NCBI RefSeq assembly: GCF_902859855.1
Contig: NZ_CADIKH010000003.1
Coordinates: 1 to 64,000 of the forward strand
Direction: 5' to 3'
From: Paraburkholderia humisilvae
GTDB lineage: Bacteria; Pseudomonadota; Gammaproteobacteria; Burkholderiales; Burkholderiaceae
DNA: 64,000 nucleotides
Shown: positions 8,260 through 16,800 of the stretch, in pieces
Position numbering within the stretch: position 1 is the stretch's first letter
Layout of the letters: the number at the start of each line of letters is the position of its first letter
Position numbers and translations under genes: made by a program
The notes under the pieces: model-generated
What the model saw: only the letters and a program-made list of their open reading frames with translations
What the model was told of the DNA's origin: nothing
Database searches by the model: none

Positions 8260-8283
8260 GATCCCCTCCAGGAGGATACCATT
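8260..8283. promoter_or_regulatory. CsoR/RcnR-type operator overlapping the ribosome site of csoR copy 2
   Basis: CCTCC-A-GGAGG (8265-8275) flanked by ATCC and GATACC gives an inverted G/C-tract of the kind these repressors bind. Seventeen of 24 positions match the operator at 12189-12212 in front of the third family member. It also contains the AGGAGG ribosome site of the gene at 8290, so binding would block both promoter and translation start, as in autoregulation. Confidence 0.55.
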
Positions 8284-8289
8284 CGAACT

Positions 8290-8562
8290 ATGAGCAAAAG
8301 CCATCAGTCACACCCCGATATCGTTCTTCGACTCAAGCGTGCCGAAGGGCACCTGCGCAGCACGGTTGCAATGATCGAAGCGGGCCGGAACTGCGTTGAG
8401 ATCGCGCAGCAGTTGCATGCGATCGAAAAAGCCATCATCAACGCGAAGAAGGCATTTATCCATGACCACGTGGATCACTGCATCAGATTGCAAGCCGACG
8501 ATGATGGCGAGTCCGCCAAGGTTGCATTGTCCGAATTCAAGGAAATCAGCAAGTATCTGTAA
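8290..8562 (+). CDS. CsoR/RcnR-family metal-sensing repressor (copy 2)
   Basis: The protein is 90 residues. The start at 8290 gives the family N-terminus MSKSHQSHPDIVLRLKRAEG, and the 12-codon upstream extension is unlikely. The ligands are Cys in GRNCVEIAQQL, and His and Cys in HDHVDHCIR, with an N-terminal His pair. It is very similar to copy 1 throughout, including the ending EFKEISKYL. Its own promoter carries a G/C-tract inverted repeat. A perfect hairpin follows 8 bp after its stop. It is probably autoregulated and may control an unlinked or nearby metal exporter. Confidence 0.9.
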   Translation: MSKSHQSHPDIVLRLKRAEGHLRSTVAMIEAGRNCVEIAQQLHAIEKAIINAKKAFIHDHVDHCIRLQADDDGESAKVALSEFKEISKYL

Positions 8563-8570
8563 AACCTGCT

Positions 8571-8597
8571 CGGTGAGCCTTCGTCGAAGGCTCACCG
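8571..8597. terminator. Perfect stem-loop between convergent genes
   Basis: CGGTGAGCCTTCG and CGAAGGCTCACCG pair perfectly (13 bp) around a single T. It lies between the ends of csoR copy 2 and the porin on the other strand, so it can serve both. There is no T-run on either side. Confidence 0.6.
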
Positions 8598-8609
8598 ACG
8601 CCTGGACGT

Positions 8610-10169
8610 TCAGAACACGATGCTGGTCCGCACGCCGACGACAAACTCGTTGCCGATACGTGCCGGTGAATTCCCGGGATTCGGAATGCCACCACCGGGC
8701 CGGATGAAGTACTGCATGTCGCCCTGCAGTTGCCACCATGGGGCCAGTTGGTACTGGTAGGTCGCTTCGATGACGGTTTCGGCGCTGCGCGATGGATAGC
8801 CGGGCGTGCTCAAGGCGGCTGTGTCGCTTGCGAGATCACGTGCATGCGAGCCGATTTTCGCGTATCCGACGGCAAGCCCAGCCGCATCGTTGTCACGTCC
8901 CTTGAAGGGCGCTTTCAGCGTCACGCCCGCGTTCACGCCCAGGTCGACGAGATTGCGGTCGCCCGGTGCGCCCATGATTCTCGCGAACACGTTGACTGAC
9001 TGCGCACTGTCGGCTGCCGGTCGCCAAACCATCTGGTCGGCGACCGCGTACACGCTCCAGTTGCCGTGATGGTTTTGCGGGACGCCGCTGCTTGCGGGGC
9101 TTGCCAGAGAGACGCCATTGCTGGAAACACGCTGATCCGCAAACTGCTGCGTGTCGTACCAGAAGCCGAGCTTATAGGTGCCGGGTAGATCGAAAGACTG
9201 CGTGCCTGACGCGCTCGCAGAGCGTGCGTTTTCTGAGGGCGGGTTTAGCGCGTACTGGACTTCCCCGATCAACAAGGCACCGCCTTCGAGGCTGAAGTTC
9301 GTACCGTGTGCGTTTAACTGCTGCGGGTCGCCTTCACCGCTTCCCGCAGGGTTGCCCCCGAACACCCCTGCGAGTACCGTAACCGTATCCGTCAACGCGC
9401 CGCGTACACGCACGCCGGGCGATGCTAGCGGGTAAGCCGGGCCGCCGGCAGGCAAATCGACGGAAGGCAGTGCAGACCAGCCGAAGGTCGCGTTCATGAA
9501 TAGGCTCGCGTAGTCGCTCGTCATGAACTCCTGGTCAAGGCTTTGCTGACCGATCTTGATGTCGACGCGACCGTCCGCGAGCGATTGCTGGTACCAGAGT
9601 TCCCAAAGGCGTGTCGTGGCCTGCGCCTCGACTCCGCTCGCGAACTGCAAAGTCTGCAGATTGCGTGTACTGATGCTCGTCCCGTGAATCTGCAAGGCGG
9701 ACACATTGAAGATACCGCCCGCGATGCCGAAAGCCTTTTGCGTTTCCACGCCGAGGCTAATCTCCGTCATCCCGTCGTATGTGCCGCCGCGCGCAGTGCC
9801 ACCCGACAGGTTGTTCAGATACTCGCTGGTTTCCTGCAGGCCGAACGTCACGCCGTACTTACCGAGCCACGGGCGCAGACCGCCCATATCGCCGAACAGA
9901 TTGGAGCGTTCCCAGAGTCCCTGCTGGGCGGGCGGATTTGTATCGGACGCCTGGCTTGTTGCATTGCCGCTCGTGCTCTGCGCAATGGCGGACGCGCCGC
10001 CGAAGGCCATCAGCATTGCCACGCTGAGTTTCCCGCCGTACACGGGCCACGGTCGGATACCTGAGTGGCTTATCGAAGGGCGAGACAAGACGTTCGAAGT
10101 GAAGGCGCTGAACGGGCTAACGCATCCCGTGGCCCTTGGGCGAAGCATGGCAGATTTTTTGGCAAACAT
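8610..10169 (-). CDS. OprB-type carbohydrate-selective outer membrane porin
   Basis: The protein is 519 residues. An N-terminal export region ends near FGGASAIAQ (about residue 63), which makes the leader long; the true start may be internal. The mature part opens with GLWERSNLFGDMGGLRPWLGKYGV, the OprB hallmark, and alternates amphipathic strands to a terminal Phe (TSIVF) needed for barrel assembly. OprB porins pass sugars and small polar solutes. It converges with csoR copy 2 and is unlinked to a sugar operon here, so its substrate is unclear. Confidence 0.85.
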   Translation of the reverse strand: MFAKKSAMLRPRATGCVSPFSAFTSNVLSRPSISHSGIRPWPVYGGKLSVAMLMAFGGASAIAQSTSGNATSQASDTNPPAQQGLWERSNLFGDMGGLRPWLGKYGVTFGLQETSEYLNNLSGGTARGGTYDGMTEISLGVETQKAFGIAGGIFNVSALQIHGTSISTRNLQTLQFASGVEAQATTRLWELWYQQSLADGRVDIKIGQQSLDQEFMTSDYASLFMNATFGWSALPSVDLPAGGPAYPLASPGVRVRGALTDTVTVLAGVFGGNPAGSGEGDPQQLNAHGTNFSLEGGALLIGEVQYALNPPSENARSASASGTQSFDLPGTYKLGFWYDTQQFADQRVSSNGVSLASPASSGVPQNHHGNWSVYAVADQMVWRPAADSAQSVNVFARIMGAPGDRNLVDLGVNAGVTLKAPFKGRDNDAAGLAVGYAKIGSHARDLASDTAALSTPGYPSRSAETVIEATYQYQLAPWWQLQGDMQYFIRPGGGIPNPGNSPARIGNEFVVGVRTSIVF

Positions 10170-10752
10170 AGGTATCCCCAGCCGGCCGCAAGCGGCAGGC
10201 GACGAACAGAATGCGACGGTTTCCGCGCAGCCAGGCTGGCGGAAAACTGACGAACAGAGTGAGCGTGCTGAAGACAGGCCGTTTGATACCAGCCAGAAAG
10301 AAGCGCGCTAACCCGCGATGCGAGCTAGCGGCAAGAGCGTGCGCTCGTGGCTGCTAGATCGCGTATGTGTTGCCGGCGCAGGCCGGCATCGGACTTCCAC
10401 TACTAGAGCAATCGTCCACAAGGGACTCCTTTCATTGAGACGGGCCGGATTCTATGCACGCTTGATGAGCAGTGCAAGTAAAAAACACATCAATTCTGAC
10501 CGGTACCTTCTTGCACCACAAAACACGGATTGCCTAACCTCCGGGCATTGATAGATTCGGCATGCGAACCTCCGATACTTGTTGCGTAATTGCATCTCCG
10601 TGTCGCGAGTATCGGGTTGACCTGACAACGTCAGGCTTATTAGAATCCGGGGGTCTTCACGAACAGGTGCCGATTTTGGACTCAAGCAGTAGTCGATCTA
10701 AGAGATATTTAGCTACCTGAGCAACAGGGCGTCTGAGCTTCCTTTCATAAGC
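10170..10752. other. Gene-free region upstream of the porin and the mgtC-like gene
   Basis: Short frames without ribosome-binding sites on both strands. The part from about 10440 is less GC-rich than the flanks. It should contain the minus-strand porin promoter and the start of the long mgtC leader. I could not place -35/-10 boxes with confidence. Confidence 0.5.
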
Positions 10753-10910
10753 CACCGTCCTGCCATCAGGCAGACGGTGCGCGTCTTTACCATTCCCCCG
10801 TGCACCCTGATTTCCATTGTCCGGTCGAGGCTTTTGCTCGTCCGGAGAAAGGGTTTGGCCAGCCGACATTTGTCGGTCCGGCCTGTCTCCGTTCGGTCCT
10901 ACGTTCGTAG
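10753..10910 (+). promoter_or_regulatory. Structured leader with four hairpins upstream of the mgtC-like gene
   Basis: Four stems follow in order: 10753-10779 (CACCGTC plus TGCC arms, one bulge), 10821-10845 (CCGG and CGAG arms with a mismatched T), 10863-10876 (CCGACA/TGTCGG inside a GGCC/GGCC outer pair), and 10899-10910 (CTACG-TT-CGTAG). All lie within 230 bp before the MgtC/SapB start. mgtC and mgtA leaders in enteric bacteria sense Mg2+ by RNA structure and short ORFs; a like role is inferred. It does not match an M-box that I can recognise. Confidence 0.4.
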
Positions 10911-10982
10911 TCAAAGCGAGACATATTTATAACAGTAAGGATATCGAAATATTGTGTTTAATCAGAAATGGAAGAGGATGAT

Positions 10983-11681
10983 ATGACCTTCGAATTTGTC
11001 GGGCGGCTGCTGGCCGCGTTCGCGTGCGGCGTCGCAATTGGCCTTGAGCGGCAGATACGTCAGCGCACGGCGGGGCTGCGTACGATCACGCTGGTGGCAT
11101 GCGGTGCCTGCCTGTTTGTATCGCTCGGCACGCTAATGGGAACGGGAGTCACACAGATCGCGGCCTATGTCGTTTCCGGTGTCGGCTTCCTGGGGGGCGG
11201 CGTAATCATGCGGGAAAAGGGATCGATACACGGCATCAACACGGCGGCAACTTTGTGGTGTGCGGCGGCCGTGGGGGTGTTGTCAGGAACGGGATACTAT
11301 GGCCCCGCTCTTGCGGGGACGATCGCGGTTCTTACCGCGAATACCGTGTTGCGTGAGATCAGCCGGGCGATCAATGCTGCTCCCGTGTCGACAGCGGACC
11401 TTATACGCGCGTATCAATTGACGGTTGTGTGCCGGGAGGAAGATGAAATCCACATTCGAGCGCTACTGTCGAATGCGATCCATTCCGAGCCTTTGTCGTT
11501 CCAGAGTCTGACGAGCCGGGACTGTTCAGATCATCCCCCGCGTGTCGAGGTCGCCGCGACGTGCCGCACCCATCCGAGCCATCAGACTCGACTCGAACAG
11601 ATCGCGAGCCGCATCAGCATGGAGAAGGGTGTGTCTAGCGTCAGCTGGTCCGCAAACGAAGCCGAACCCGTACCGGAATAA
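10983..11681 (+). CDS. MgtC/SapB-family inner membrane protein
   Basis: The protein is 232 residues from the ATG at 10983, which has AGAGG 6-7 nt upstream. A start at 10968 would add MEEDD. The first 150 residues hold about four membrane helices with the family core (ACGVAIGLERQIRQRTAGLRT, GVGFLGGGVIMREKGSIHGI, NTAATLWCAAAVG). A cytoplasmic ACT-like C-terminal domain of about 80 residues follows. MgtC proteins help growth at low Mg2+ and in host cells, partly by acting on F-ATP synthase. Its neighbours are metal sensors and transporters. Confidence 0.88.
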   Translation: MTFEFVGRLLAAFACGVAIGLERQIRQRTAGLRTITLVACGACLFVSLGTLMGTGVTQIAAYVVSGVGFLGGGVIMREKGSIHGINTAATLWCAAAVGVLSGTGYYGPALAGTIAVLTANTVLREISRAINAAPVSTADLIRAYQLTVVCREEDEIHIRALLSNAIHSEPLSFQSLTSRDCSDHPPRVEVAATCRTHPSHQTRLEQIASRISMEKGVSSVSWSANEAEPVPE

Positions 11682-11744
11682 GGTGCGCGCCGGACCTGCT
11701 TCGCATCATTTCCTTTCATGACCGGATAACAGCGGTACGACAAT

Positions 11745-12086
11745 ATGGAAGCACGTACCAGAGTATTGATCAAGGGATGGTTGTGTGTCACGCTGCTCGG
11801 CGTTGCTGTTTCTGAGGTGGAGGCATTGATTTTCGTGGCCACCTTCTTCCCCTTTTCTGATTCCGCTCTCTTGCCAGTCATACTGGCGCATCTGGCCAGC
11901 ACCGTGATTCTGGTTATGGTCTGGGCCGTTCGGGATGCAAGGAGCGCATATCAACGCGCGTTAGACGATGGCTACGTGAGGTTGGCGCCACGCACTCGTG
12001 TGGTAACCGGTATCGCGCGAGATTGCCCGCGGCGATGGCTTGTCGTCTTGCACATTCAACTTCATCCGGAATTGATTGATCTTTAA
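11745..12086 (+). CDS. Possible small membrane protein, unknown
   Basis: This 113-residue frame lies 63 bp after the mgtC-like gene. Residues about 8-65 form two hydrophobic stretches (VLIKGWLCVTLLGVAV and ALLPVILAHLASTVILVMVW), as expected of a two-helix membrane protein. The last 35 residues look less like protein. No clear ribosome-binding site precedes the ATG. It may be a real small membrane protein or a remnant. Confidence 0.35.
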   Translation: MEARTRVLIKGWLCVTLLGVAVSEVEALIFVATFFPFSDSALLPVILAHLASTVILVMVWAVRDARSAYQRALDDGYVRLAPRTRVVTGIARDCPRRWLVVLHIQLHPELIDL

Positions 12087-12188
12087 CGCCGATGTGTCTA
12101 GGGTGCGGCTCGCCGATCGGCTCGTTTCTATAGCCGTCCGGGAGCTTCGCTCAGGGGCAACTTGATCCAATATTCGAGCGTCTTTACT

Positions 12189-12212
12189 TATCCTATCCAG
12201 GGGGATAGGATA
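12189..12212. promoter_or_regulatory. Perfect inverted-repeat operator of CsoR/RcnR type
   Basis: The arms TATCCTATCC and GGATAGGATA are exact reverse complements around AGGG and form a G/C-tract core with AT ends. It ends 6 bp before the ATG at 12219, so it covers the ribosome site. It matches the site at 8260-8283 at 17 of 24 positions. Confidence 0.65.
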
Positions 12213-12218
12213 CGGCTT

Positions 12219-12496
12219 ATGAGCAAAATCACTACTCACACCTCTCATGCGGACGTCACTCTGCGTCCACAACGCGCCGACGGGCACTTGCGTAAGGTGG
12301 TCACGATGATTAAAACCGATCGGACCTGCGTCGAACTCGTCTTGCAGCTTTTTGGAATCGAGAAGCCCATCACTATCGCGAAGAGGGCTCTCATTCATGA
12401 CCAGGCGGACCATCGCCTCGAAGTACAAGCTGCAACTGGCGTTGAGTCCGCCAGGACGTGTTCGCGGAATTCAAGGAGGTCGGCGAAAAGCTATAG
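12219..12496 (+). pseudogene. Broken third CsoR/RcnR-family regulator
   Basis: The frame from 12219 gives the family N-terminus (MSKITTHTSHADVTLRPQRA) through RTCVELVLQLFGIEKP. It then loses register near GVESA (about 12455). Two bases further in, another frame reads QDVFAEFKEVGEKL and stops at TAG 12494-12496, which is the expected family ending. The metal site is also decayed: HDQADHR replaces HDHVDHC, so one His and the last Cys are gone. One or two bases were therefore gained or lost, after or alongside loss of function. The gene precedes a NicO-like exporter that it probably once controlled. Confidence 0.75.
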
Positions 12497-12504
12497 GCCA
12501 CATA

Positions 12505-13569
12505 ATGGATCTTCTTACTGAGGGGTTGCATACGGAGTCAGCAGGGGTGCTCGTCGGCACGGTACTTGTGGTCGGTGTTCTGCATACGATCGTCCCTGAC
12601 CACTGGCTGCCCATCACGCTCATTGCACGGCAGCGGGCCTGGAGCCGGACTGAGACAGCACGGGCCGCGCTCCTTGTCGGAATCGGGCATGTCGTGACAA
12701 CGCTAGTTCTGGCTGCAATGGTCTGGCTCGTCGGCGTTGTGGTCACGGAAGAGTTCGGACATTGGGTCGACACATTGTCTAGCCTGGCACTCGTTGCCAT
12801 TGGACTGTGGATTGCCGTTTCATCGTGGTTCAACCTGCATTCGGGTGATGGCCATGGACATATGAATGAGCAGCACGGCCACACGCATGAATTCTCCCGT
12901 CTCATCGCCTCGGACGGATCCGCAAATCGAATTCATGGCCCCGCGCTGCAGCGGATCAATAGTGAACACGGCGCACTTCATCTATCCATCTATGAGTTCG
13001 GTCGATCGCCGCGCTTTCGCTTTACGTCATCGCGACCTGACTCGGTGACAAATGTCACCGTCGAGACGTGTCGCGACGACGGTATCCACCAAACGTTCGC
13101 ACTAGCACGACACGGAGAGTATTGGGAGTCTCTGGAGGAAATTCCCGAACCGCATGAGTTCGACGCCAGCATCATGGTCGGACACGATGAAAGCGGACGC
13201 TCTTACCAAGTAGTGTTCACGGAGCGTAAACGCCATGATCATGGCCAGAGTTACCACCATAGATCCAACAAGGGAACGCCCCGAAAGATCTCATCGCTTA
13301 CGATGCTTCTGCTGATTCTCGGTTCGTCACCTATGGTCGAGGGAATCCCGGTTTTCTTCGCTGCTGGCAAGTACGGGTTAAGCCTGATCTTCATCATGGC
13401 GCTTGTGTTTGCGGCGAGCACGATCCTGACCTACGTACTGGTTTGCGTTTTCTGGGCCACATCGCTTCAGCGCGTCAATTTCGGCGCTGTCGAACGCCAC
13501 GGTGAAGTACTGAGTGGGGCATTTATTGCGCTTGTTGGGATAGCGTCCTGGATGTTTCCAGTTCTCTAG
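12505..13569 (+). CDS. NicO/RcnA-like metal exporter with a His-rich insert
   Basis: The protein is 354 residues, using the ATG at 12505; the longer frame overlaps the broken regulator. The N-terminal half has about three helices with the motif VLHTIVPDHWLP, like the H-x4-DH signature of Ni/Co exporters. Residues about 118-135 are His-rich (HSGDGHGH, EQHGHTHE). A soluble domain of about 130 residues follows, then HDHGQSYHHR and three more helices (MLLLILGSSPMVEGIPVFF). Metal efflux, Ni2+ or Co2+ first, is the best guess. It is 8 bp after the degenerate regulator and behind its operator. Confidence 0.7.
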   Translation: MDLLTEGLHTESAGVLVGTVLVVGVLHTIVPDHWLPITLIARQRAWSRTETARAALLVGIGHVVTTLVLAAMVWLVGVVVTEEFGHWVDTLSSLALVAIGLWIAVSSWFNLHSGDGHGHMNEQHGHTHEFSRLIASDGSANRIHGPALQRINSEHGALHLSIYEFGRSPRFRFTSSRPDSVTNVTVETCRDDGIHQTFALARHGEYWESLEEIPEPHEFDASIMVGHDESGRSYQVVFTERKRHDHGQSYHHRSNKGTPRKISSLTMLLLILGSSPMVEGIPVFFAAGKYGLSLIFIMALVFAASTILTYVLVCVFWATSLQRVNFGAVERHGEVLSGAFIALVGIASWMFPVL

Positions 13570-13696
13570 GACAAGAAGCTCAACTACACCTACAGCGAGG
13601 CCGATCACGCGCACTAGCTTGCTTATTGATTGCAGTGAGCCGCATCGATAGTTCGCGCCAATCTGTCTGACAGGCCGTCAATTTCAGGAAGCTTTT

Positions 13697-14723
13697 ATGC
13701 CTGCCAAGATAATCCGCTTCACCGGGCGTCAGTTACTTGATGATCTCAATCGGCATGTCTGGGTCCGTCTTATTCGTGATTACTATGGCATGAAATGCGA
13801 GCTGTCGGACGGGCCTCCGGCAGATTGCAATATTGTCGGCTGGCAGGCGGGGCAGGTGCAGATCATCGAAGCAGAACCTCGCTCATCAGACGCTGTCGCC
13901 GATGTCACAAAAGGATACCGGCTGGGACAGCGGCAGCCATATTTTTGTCGCCATTGTCAGACACGGATCCATGGTCATCCGGCAAAGGGATATCGTGCAC
14001 AACTTCGAAGAGGGCAGCGTGCTAGTGCTCGATCCGTTGAACGAGTTCGCACAGGTGGTCGGCAAGCGGTCGCACTTCACGTTGTTGCGTTTGCCCAGGT
14101 CGGCGCTGCAGCATCGGGGTATTCCCTGCCGGCTCGGCGACATCCGCATTGACCACGCATCGTCGCCTGATTTGTGCGCTGTGCGCGATTATTTTCTGTT
14201 TCTGGCACAGTTGGCCTACACGGTCAGCGATGACCTGAAAACGCGCTTCGCGGAGCAAAGTCTGGATTTGATGGACATCGTATTGAAGGAGGAGCCGAGG
14301 ACCTGCAAACGATCGAGTGCTGCGATCGTGGTATTGCACGCGAAACAGATCATTGCGCGCCTTGCTTGCAATCCGGATCTGAACATTGCGCGCATCGCGC
14401 ACGAAATGAACGTATCACCGAACTATCTGGGGCGCGCGTTTCACTCGGTTGGACAATCACCCATGCGCTACGTTACGTCGTTGCGCCTTGACCACGCGGC
14501 GCGACTGCTTGCCGATGAGACATTGCAGGTGAAGCAAATCGCATTCAGTTGCGGGTTTATTAATGCCTCGCACTTCAGCAAAGCGTTTAAGCAAAAATAT
14601 GGTGTGACGCCGCGCGAGTTTCGCACCGCGCGTCAGATCGAGATGACGCAAAACGCCGAATACCGCGTCGCGCAATCTGCAACGGCGTTAGCCCGGAAGG
14701 CTCGTTCTGGCGCGGTGGAATGA
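13697..14723 (+). pseudogene. AraC-family transcriptional regulator with a frameshift
   Basis: The ATG at 13697 (AGGAAG ribosome site) starts an N-terminal domain of the AraC-binding-like type (IRFTGRQLLDDLNRHVWVRL...GWQAGQVQIIEAE). Near 13908, within CACAAAAGGATACC, the product continues only one base later as KDTGWDSGSHIFVAIVRHGS, then a linker and a C-terminal double helix-turn-helix (IARIAHEMNVSPNYLGRAFH, IAFSCGFINASHFSKAFKQKYG). Joined, it would be about 340 residues, the normal length. A single-base indel in or near the A-run, a sequencing error or a rare frameshift event would each explain it. The intact 13833-14723 frame still encodes the DNA-binding half. Confidence 0.7.
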
Positions 14724-14742
14724 GCATCTCCAGTCCTGTGCT

Positions 14743-14838
14743 TGGCGGAAGGCAGCAGGAGTCGAACCTACCAGAGAGTGTCTGACACCCCCTACTGGGT
14801 TTGAAGCCCAGCCGCACCACCAGATGCGTATGCCTTCC
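14743..14838 (-). tRNA. selC: tRNA-Sec (anticodon TCA)
   Basis: On the minus strand an 8-bp acceptor stem GGAAGGCA/TGCCTTCC with discriminator G and encoded CCA encloses the anticodon arm GCTGGGCTTCAAACCCAG (TCA), a long variable arm, and the T arm with GGTTCGACTCC. At 96 nt it has the unusual length of selenocysteine tRNA. It lies just upstream of selB on the same strand (start of tRNA at 14838, selB stop at 14878), at the downstream end of the selenium block. It is read to insert Sec at the UGA in fdnG. Confidence 0.95.
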
Positions 14839-14877
14839 CTTAACAGCAATCTGACAACCACTAACGACTAGTTGCAT

Positions 14878-16800
14878 TTACAACGTTTCGTTTATCCTGC
14901 TATCCGCGCGCAACAGGTGCACATCACGCTGAAACCGAGTATAGCCAACCCGATCGAAGAACTCTAAAACCTGAATCGCGCGCTTGCGCCCAAGCCCCGT
15001 CGCGTCACGGAACGCTGCTGTGGACACCGCCCCATCCTGCTCCGTAGCCAACTGCGCGACCCGACCTGCGAGCTCCCGCATCAAATCCCGGTGATAGAAA
15101 AGATCGCGCACCACCTGATACACGTCGCCTTGCCGCGCGAGCTTGCGCAACAACGCACGCACATCCTCTTCGCGTCGATGTACCGCACCCGCCAGTTCAC
15201 GCACCCACGGCGGGTCGTAGCCGCCATCAGCGATCAACGGCAAAATCATCTGCTTAAGCGCTTCTTCGTGCCGATCAAGCGATACCGCATGCGCGGGCAA
15301 ATGTAGCCACGGCCCACGCTTCGAAACAATCCGTTCGGCCACGAGCGCGTCGATCAACGCATGCCACAACGCGTCGGACAACAGCGGCGCGGCGATGCGC
15401 CGCAGACGAGACGCATCCGGCCCCTGCTCATCGGGAAAACGTGCATGAAACTGCTGCAACGCATCGACAATCTGCTCGCGCATTTGCTTCCAATGATGTC
15501 GCAGCACGACAAACCCGTCATTGGCCGCTTTACCGTGTAACGCGATGTCGACCGCGTCATCAGGCAACCCCACCGCATCGTGCGGCAACCCTGTCAAACA
15601 CATCAGCATCGAGCGCTGCATGCCCCTCGGCGCCTGCTCGAGCAGCGGTGCAATGCGTCCATCATCGAGCCATATCCGCAAAGCATCGAGCCACGCGCGC
15701 CGTTCCGCGGTCCTGCGTTTGCGCGCGGGCCCAAACGGATCGAGCACGCGTCCGCCGCCGACCGTGCGAGTCGCTTGCGCATTGCGCACGATCAAGCGAT
15801 CGCCGGCCAGCGCGCAGACCGGTGCGTCGAACACCAGTTGTACACGCGCCCTCTGCCCCGCTGTCAACGCATCGCCGTCCAGCAAAGCGACGTGGGCAAC
15901 GCGATGCGTCGTGCCCAGATGCACGTGCAGCGGTGTCCAATGCTGCAAGGTAAGGCCGGCGGCGTCCAGCAACGTCAGTTCGACGTCGAGCCGCTCCGAT
16001 AGCTTCGCGAGACGCAAATCGACAATCCAGTCACCGCGCGCGATCGCATCCTTGTCAATACCGGCAAGGTTGAGTGCGCAACGTTGTCCCGCATGCGCGC
16101 TTTGCGCCGCGCGATTTTGTGCGTGGATGCCGCGCACGCGAACCGGCTTCAGCGCTGGCGCAAGCATCAACGTGTCGCCCGTCGCGACGCGTCCCGCGAA
16201 CACCGTTCCGGTGACGATCGTCCCATGACCCGCAAGCGTAAAAACACGATCGACCGCCAGTCTGAATAACCCGTCGTCACGGCGCTCGTGCCACGCGAGC
16301 GCGGCGTCACGCAAATAGGCATCGAGCTGCACGACACCCTGGTCGCCGGCAGATGTCGCATTCGTTTCGAAAACCGGCGCACTGTCGAATGACGTGGAAG
16401 CGAGCCACGCACCGATCTCGCCGTGCACCTGCGCAAGCCGCGCCGCATCGACGCGATCCACCTTCGTCAACGCAACGGCACCGCGCGTCACGCCAAGCAA
16501 TTCCAGAATCGCCAGATGCTCGCGCGTTTGCGGCATCACGCCATCGTCGGCGGCAATCACAAGCAGTGCGAAGTCGATTCCGCACGCCCCTGCCGCCATC
16601 GTATGGACAAGCTTTTCGTGTCCGGGCACGTCGATCACGCCAAGCACGTCACCATTCGCGAGCGGCGTATAGGCATAGCCCAGTTCAATCGAAATACCGC
16701 GCGCTTTCTCTTCCTTCAGGCGGTCGGTATCGACGCCCGTCAGCGCGCGCACCAATGTGGTCTTGCCGTGATCGATATGGCCCGCCGTGCCGACGATCAT
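14878..16800 (-). CDS. selB: Selenocysteine-specific elongation factor SelB
   Basis: The protein is 640 residues. The start at 16800 overlaps the selA stop as ATGA, and the upstream GTTGCGCCT-type extension from 16818 is discarded. The EF-Tu-like GTPase domain has [12 protein letters not shown] near residues 4-15, DVPGHE and TKVD. Beta-barrel domains follow, then C-terminal winged helices that grip the SECIS hairpin (ending [16 protein letters not shown]). It delivers Sec-tRNA to the ribosome at UGA codons and is translationally coupled with selA. Confidence 0.96.
   Translation of the reverse strand: MIVGTAGHIDHGKTTLVRALTGVDTDRLKEEKARGISIELGYAYTPLANGDVLGVIDVPGHEKLVHTMAAGACGIDFALLVIAADDGVMPQTREHLAILELLGVTRGAVALTKVDRVDAARLAQVHGEIGAWLASTSFDSAPVFETNATSAGDQGVVQLDAYLRDAALAWHERRDDGLFRLAVDRVFTLAGHGTIVTGTVFAGRVATGDTLMLAPALKPVRVRGIHAQNRAAQSAHAGQRCALNLAGIDKDAIARGDWIVDLRLAKLSERLDVELTLLDAAGLTLQHWTPLHVHLGTTHRVAHVALLDGDALTAGQRARVQLVFDAPVCALAGDRLIVRNAQATRTVGGGRVLDPFGPARKRRTAERRAWLDALRIWLDDGRIAPLLEQAPRGMQRSMLMCLTGLPHDAVGLPDDAVDIALHGKAANDGFVVLRHHWKQMREQIVDALQQFHARFPDEQGPDASRLRRIAAPLLSDALWHALIDALVAERIVSKRGPWLHLPAHAVSLDRHEEALKQMILPLIADGGYDPPWVRELAGAVHRREEDVRALLRKLARQGDVYQVVRDLFYHRDLMRELAGRVAQLATEQDGAVSTAAFRDATGLGRKRAIQVLEFFDRVGYTRFQRDVHLLRADSRINETL

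Noticed and set aside
10657..10914. An 85-codon ORF on the minus strand upstream of mgtC
   Set aside because: TTG start, no ribosome site, low-complexity polar product; the DNA is better explained as hairpins of the mgtC leader.
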